A stretch of DNA of 64,000 bases from Nocardia sienata NBRC 100364 (GTDB lineage: Bacteria; Actinomycetota; Actinomycetes; Mycobacteriales; Mycobacteriaceae). How positions within the stretch are numbered: position 1 is the first letter of the stretch; each line of letters begins with the position of its first letter. This document shows positions 60,751 to 64,000 of this stretch, piece by piece. Location of the stretch: NCBI RefSeq assembly GCF_001613205.1, contig NZ_BDBX01000010.1, positions 62,001 to 126,000 of the forward strand, read 5' to 3'. A program made the translations under genes and the position numbers. The notes beneath the pieces are model-generated. The model was not told where the DNA came from, did no database searches, and worked only from the letters and a program-made list of their open reading frames with translations.

Positions 60751-61478
60751 TGACCGATCGACTTACGCTGGCTCCGGTGTCGGCGCTGGTGCGCGGCGCG
60801 TTCGACGCCGGCGCTCATCTCCGGCACGCCCGTTTCTTCCACCCGCGCGGTGTCCGGCTCTCCGGCCGGTTCCGCGCCGAACCCGAATTCACCCGGCTTT
60901 TCGGGGAGGGCGACCGCGCGACCATCGGGCGACTCTCGAAAGGGGTGGGAACTCCCGGTGGCGTCCCGGATATCCTCGGACTCGCCTTCCGGGTGCTCGA
61001 CATCAACGACAAGCCCTGGGATTTCGCGCTGGCCACCACGGGGCAGCGCCCGGTCGCCCGGTTGTCGCTGACCGTCGCGCGTGGCTGGGACAGCGCCCGG
61101 TTCGGCAGTCTGCTGCCCTATCAGTGGGACGATTCGGCTCCACTCTGGGTGCTCGCCGAGCCGGACCCGGGGCTACCCGCCAGCACCTCGCTGTCGGCCC
61201 TCGCGCGGCATGTGCACGAGCACCAGGTCGGGTACACGATCTCGGTCGCCGGTTACGGGCCCGCGCGCCAGACAGTCGGGCACCTGGCGCTGCGCGCCGC
61301 GGATCCCGGCGAGCATCGCACCGATTTCTACGATCCCGTGCTCAACCACCCCGCCGACGTAGCGCTGCTACCCCGTGCGGTGCAGCGGTTGCGGGAATCG
61401 GCCTACGACGGCAGTCGCCGTGGTCGCGGCGTCGAGGACCGGGAAACCGGCCGGGTCGAGGTGGGCCCGCACCGGTGA
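60747..61478 (+). CDS. Catalase-like small protein, function unknown
   Basis: A 243-residue protein. FHPRGVRLSGRF, RLSKGVGTPGGVPDILGLAFRVLDINDKPWDFALAT resembles the core of the catalase fold (G-RxS-GxG-PxxxPD-xGxAxR), but the usual distal His/Asn and the proximal Tyr motif are not clear. In related genomes such proteins are often labelled phosphodiesterase or hypothetical. Its start overlaps the SDR stop by four bases, so it functions with that reductase. Confidence 0.65.
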   Translation: MMTDRLTLAPVSALVRGAFDAGAHLRHARFFHPRGVRLSGRFRAEPEFTRLFGEGDRATIGRLSKGVGTPGGVPDILGLAFRVLDINDKPWDFALATTGQRPVARLSLTVARGWDSARFGSLLPYQWDDSAPLWVLAEPDPGLPASTSLSALARHVHEHQVGYTISVAGYGPARQTVGHLALRAADPGEHRTDFYDPVLNHPADVALLPRAVQRLRESAYDGSRRGRGVEDRETGRVEVGPHR

Positions 61479-61542
61479 CGGTGGGTTCGAGGAAATCGGT
61501 GGCGGGGTGTTTGCGCGCCGTTGTCCGGGAAAACACGCGACC

Positions 61543-61842
61543 ATGAACGAAACCGAGGATCCCGGCACGGAATCCGCCGAGATCGCCGAGTGGGCGAGCA
61601 GCGCGATTCCCTCGACCGGCGAACAACTGGACGAAGACGAACTGGCCGCCGATCCGCTCGAGGAGGGTATGGACCCGCCCGACCACTGGTCCGCCGCGGA
61701 TCGCTACGCCACCTCGCCGCGGGAGCAGCGGGAGGGCGAACCTATGGAGCGCCGGCTGGCAGAGGAGGAGCCCGATATCGTGCCGGAGGGGCAGCGTTCG
61801 GCCGCCGGGCCCGACGCGCAGCCCGGTGCCGAGCAGCCCTGA
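61543..61842 (+). CDS. DUF5709 family acidic protein
   Basis: A 99-residue, very acidic, soluble protein: MNETEDPGTESAEIAEWASS, then STGEQLDEDELAADPLEEGMDPPDHWSAADRYATSPREQREGEPMERRLAEEEPD, in which the PPDHW and the EQxEGExxxxRLxxExPD motifs mark DUF5709. Function is unknown. The ATG at 61543 was chosen because the upstream extension is antisense-like. A hairpin covers its stop. Confidence 0.78.
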   Translation: MNETEDPGTESAEIAEWASSAIPSTGEQLDEDELAADPLEEGMDPPDHWSAADRYATSPREQREGEPMERRLAEEEPDIVPEGQRSAAGPDAQPGAEQP

Positions 61843-61851
61843 GCTGCTCGG
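61829..61851. terminator. Terminator hairpin over the DUF5709 stop
   Basis: CCGAGCAGC (61829-61837) pairs with GCTGCTCGG (61843-61851) across CCTGA, which contains the stop codon. It serves the convergent pair DUF5709/Nudix. Confidence 0.65.
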
Positions 61852-61990
61852 GGCTCGGGCGGTGCCGGGGGCCCGGCCGTGTCCGCCCGGTCGGCGATTG
61901 CGTAATTCGTAGTCGGCGACCGGGCGGCTACCGACCGGCGGGTGCCGACTCCCGAGTCCGCCGCTCGTCAGTGGCGTCGCCGGCGAGAGC

Positions 61991-62698
61991 TCAGTGCCTC
62001 GTCCAGGTGGGCTGAGCGAAATCCGCGACCCGGGCCGCTTTCGGTTCGCTGCCCAGCAGCACCACCTCGCGGAACTGCCAGAGCATGGCGCCGGTGGGGG
62101 CGTGGATCGTCATATTCGGGCCCAAGCGCATCTGCAGCAGGCCGGGTTCACCGGGCGGGGCGTCGACCGCCGGGGCGCCGTCGTGCATCCGGGCGGAGTC
62201 CGGTAGCACCCAGTGCGGTGTGTCGTCGGCGGCGAGCCGGTCGAAGGTGGCCTGGTGCACCGAATGGACTTCGTCGGCGTTCGGGTTCAGGCGCGTGATG
62301 TCGGACAGCGTCGCCACCACGGGAGTGATGGCGAATCCGGAGCTGGCCGGGAAGTCGTCGAGCGTGCCGAGTACGTCCTCGGGGCCGGTCGTCAACCCGA
62401 GTTCTTCGTGTAGTTCGCGCAAGGCGGCCTGCTGCGTGGTCTCGCCCGGTTCGACGCGGCCGCCGGGCAGCGCCCACTGCCCGGCATTGCGGCCGCGATA
62501 GGCCCGTTTGATGACCAGCACAGACAATGACCCGCCCGTGTCCACTACACACAGCACCACGGCGGCCCGGCGCAATCCGTCGGTATCGGGTACCGCGATT
62601 CGCGGGAACACTGCCAGCCGAGCCCGTGCGAGGGTGCGGAAATCATCGAGGTGGTGGGGGACCCGCGGTCCCGGGTCTGCGCCCATATGTTCGATCAT
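61991..62698 (-). CDS. Nudix hydrolase
   Basis: A 235-residue protein. The Nudix box is GGRVEPGETTQQAALRELHEELGL, with all Glu and Arg positions conserved (GX5EX7REUXEEXGU). VLVIKRAYRGRNAGQWALPGGR and the C-terminal FAITPVVATLSDI fit the CoA pyrophosphatase (NudL-like) group. It hydrolyses a nucleoside-diphosphate linked compound, perhaps CoA derivatives. It lies 40 bases downstream of the LexA-like gene on the same strand, with a hairpin between. Confidence 0.9.
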   Translation of the reverse strand: MIEHMGADPGPRVPHHLDDFRTLARARLAVFPRIAVPDTDGLRRAAVVLCVVDTGGSLSVLVIKRAYRGRNAGQWALPGGRVEPGETTQQAALRELHEELGLTTGPEDVLGTLDDFPASSGFAITPVVATLSDITRLNPNADEVHSVHQATFDRLAADDTPHWVLPDSARMHDGAPAVDAPPGEPGLLQMRLGPNMTIHAPTGAMLWQFREVVLLGSEPKAARVADFAQPTWTRH

Positions 62699-62710
62699 GC
62701 ACCATCGGCC

Positions 62711-62734
62711 CGCGCCCGCTCCGCGGCGGGCGCG
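62711..62734 (-). terminator. Hairpin after the LexA-like gene
   Basis: CGCGCCCGC (62711-62719) pairs with GCGGGCGCG (62726-62734), loop TCCGCG, five bases beyond the stop at 62739. It probably ends the repressor transcript before the Nudix gene. Confidence 0.6.
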
Positions 62735-62738
62735 GCGT

Positions 62739-63383
62739 TCACATCCGCCGCATCACCGAGACGACCTTGCCCAGCACCACCGCGTGGTCGCCGTCGATCA
62801 CCCGGTAGGCGGGGTTGCGCGGTTCCAGGTACACATGCCCGGCGCGGCGGCGGAAGACCTTCACCGTCGCCTCCCCGTCCAGCATCGCGGCGACGATCTC
62901 GCCGTTCTGCGCGTCGGGCTGGCGGCGCACCACCACGATATCCCCGTCGCAGATGGCCGCGTCCACCATCGAATCCCCGCGTACCCGCAACCCGAACACG
63001 GTCCCGTGGCCCACGAGTTCCCGGGGCAGCGTGAGCACGTCGTCGGTGTGCTCGTCGGCGAGGATCGGCGTACCCGCCGCGATATCGCCGACGACAGGGA
63101 CCGCGACGGCGTCGCGGGCGGGTTCGGCCTCGGTTCCGGCGTTCAGGAACAGCCGCACGTCCATGGGGCGCGAGACCCCGTCACCGCGGCGCAGGAAACC
63201 CTTCTCCTCCAGGCTCCTCAGATGTTTCGACACCGAGGACGAGGAGCGCAGCCCGACGGCTTCGCCGAGCCGGCGGGTATTCGGCGGGTAACCGTGGCGC
63301 ACCACCCATTCCCCTATCACCGCGAGGATGCGGCGCTGACGTTCCGGCAGGGTCGAGGTGTCGAGGTGGTCGTATTCGGTCAC
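62739..63383 (-). CDS. LexA-like self-cleaving repressor
   Basis: A 214-residue protein with the LexA architecture: winged helix-turn-helix PERQRRILAVIGEWVVRHGYPPNTRRLGEAVGL, then the self-cleavage site A103-G104 in VGDIAAGTPI, the nucleophile Ser138 in VRGDSMVDAAI, and Lys175 in EATVKVF. It could respond to RecA and DNA damage. The canonical actinobacterial LexA is usually longer and next to dnaK-independent SOS genes; here no SOS box (TCGAAC-N4-GTTCGA) is visible upstream and no DNA-repair gene is adjacent, so this may be a second, specialised copy. An 8-bp repeat array lies 50 bases upstream. Confidence 0.85.
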   Translation of the reverse strand: MTEYDHLDTSTLPERQRRILAVIGEWVVRHGYPPNTRRLGEAVGLRSSSSVSKHLRSLEEKGFLRRGDGVSRPMDVRLFLNAGTEAEPARDAVAVPVVGDIAAGTPILADEHTDDVLTLPRELVGHGTVFGLRVRGDSMVDAAICDGDIVVVRRQPDAQNGEIVAAMLDGEATVKVFRRRAGHVYLEPRNPAYRVIDGDHAVVLGKVVSVMRRM

Positions 63384-63432
63384 CGCGACATCGTATGACC
63401 AGGCGTGACGGCCGTTTACGTGGTATCCGTCG

Positions 63433-63527
63433 TTGCCGGGTTGCCGGGTTGCCGGGTTGCCGGGTTGCCGGGTTGCCGGGTTGCCGGGTTGCCGGGTTGC
63501 CGGGTTGCCGGGTTGCCGGTTGCCGGG
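63433..63527. repeat. Tandem 8-bp repeat TTGCCGGG, about 12 copies
   Basis: Ten perfect copies run from 63433 to 63512, then a 7-base copy (63513-63519) and one more full copy (63520-63527). It lies between the LexA-like gene start and the FMN reductase stop. The unit is not a multiple of three and slippage should change copy number easily. Confidence 0.97.
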
Positions 63528-63534
63528 GGTGGGC

Positions 63535-64000
63535 TCAGCGCGCAGCGTAGGGCCGGGCCGCGCGGGCGGTTCGCAGCGCCTCGCCCCACCAGACGAGCTG
63601 GTCGAGCAGCGTGGTGGCGGCGGTATCGGCGCCGGCGTCGGGTGCCAGTGTGCCGGTATCGTCTCGCTGACCCCAGGGGTTGTGGAAACTGACGGTGTCG
63701 CGGACGGTGACAGCGTGCAGTTCGGCGAACACCGCGCGCAGATGCTCGGTCGCCCGCAGGCCGCCCGAGATACCGCCGTAGCTCACGAAACCCACGGGTT
63801 TGGCCTGCCACTCCGCATGGTGCAGATCGATGAAGTTCTTCAGGGTGCCGGGATAGCTGTGGTTGTACTCCGGCGTGATCACCACGAAGGCGTCGGCGGC
63901 GGCGAGCGTCTCCCGGGTCCCGGCGATGCCGGCGGCGGGCGCGCCGAAGATGTGCGGTAGTTCGGTGTCCGCGATATCGACGGTGGTGGGTGTCAGATCG
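63535..64000 (-). CDS. NAD(P)H-dependent FMN reductase, C-terminal part (truncated by window edge)
   Basis: The frame is open from the window edge to the stop at 63535, giving about 155 residues. ITPEYNHSYPGTLKNFIDLHHAEW is the FMN-binding block of the NADPH-dependent FMN reductase/azoreductase family, and GFVSYGGISGGLRATEHLRAVF the second. The N-terminal flavodoxin motif lies outside the window. It may reduce quinones, azo compounds or FMN. Confidence 0.85.
   Translation of the reverse strand, partial: DLTPTTVDIADTELPHIFGAPAAGIAGTRETLAAADAFVVITPEYNHSYPGTLKNFIDLHHAEWQAKPVGFVSYGGISGGLRATEHLRAVFAELHAVTVRDTVSFHNPWGQRDDTGTLAPDAGADTAATTLLDQLVWWGEALRTARAARPYAAR

Noticed and set aside
63433..63960. 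Long plus-strand frames through the 8-bp repeat and FMN reductase gene
   Set aside because: They are antisense to the conserved FMN reductase and owe their length to the repeat.

Overview
The window is GC-rich actinobacterial chromosome, most likely Nocardia or a close relative in the Mycobacteriales. The support is the very GC-rich third codon positions, a mycothiol-type maleylpyruvate isomerase-like (MDMPI) protein, F420-type oxidoreductases (LLM and PPOX families), a CFP30B-like double-VOC protein, a UsfY-like membrane protein, a baeRF2/Vms1-like protein, and many GTG or apparently leaderless starts. I see no transposase, integrase, CRISPR array, rRNA or tRNA. Both ends cut genes: an AI-2E family transporter on the left and an FMN reductase on the right.

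Layout. 1-3645: transporter end, two small membrane proteins and an alkyl sulfatase. 3684-11905 (minus): a complete kdpFABCDE potassium-uptake locus, preceded by an overlapping 27-residue membrane peptide; KdpC carries a large cysteine-containing insertion. 12074-12527 (plus): a compact unit read away from kdp, made of a promoter, a long structured leader, a 35-codon ORF and a terminator. 12535-19782: PASTA lipoprotein, metY, a YnfA-like protein, a P450 with a TetR regulator, an MDMPI-like protein and a FUSC exporter. 19806-23350 (minus): a four-gene OpuC-type glycine betaine/choline ABC transporter. With kdp and the membrane proteins this gives the left half a strong osmotic and ion-homeostasis content.

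23553-35226: an acyltransferase-SGNH protein, a secreted Trp/Gly-repeat protein, a flavin monooxygenase, two convergent aminoglycoside-phosphotransferase-like genes, a 47-base palindrome, a PLP decarboxylase-like gene with a UsfY-like gene, a proline-rich protein, a PPOX enzyme and glycerate kinase. 35415-47024: a tartrate/malate-type dehydrogenase with a semialdehyde dehydrogenase, an orphan trpB, a DHA2 exporter, and an IclR-flanked operon (GntP permease, class III CoA-transferase, HMG-CoA-lyase-family enzyme, 2-hydroxyacid dehydrogenase). That operon looks like a full route for importing, CoA-activating and cleaving a hydroxy(di)carboxylate.

47352-64000: CFP30B-like and baeRF2-like proteins, an LLM oxidoreductase interrupted by one in-frame TAG, DUF72, an alpha/beta hydrolase with a divergent AraC regulator, a YceI-domain protein, a chorismate-lyase-like/FAD monooxygenase pair, a reductase/AhpD-like pair, small coupled ORFs, an epimerase, an SDR with its catalase-like partner, DUF5709, Nudix, a LexA-like repressor, and an 8-bp tandem repeat next to the FMN reductase. 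Several gene junctions carry strong GC-rich hairpins without T-tracts, as expected for terminators in this group. All family names come from reading the sequence by eye; no database search was run.
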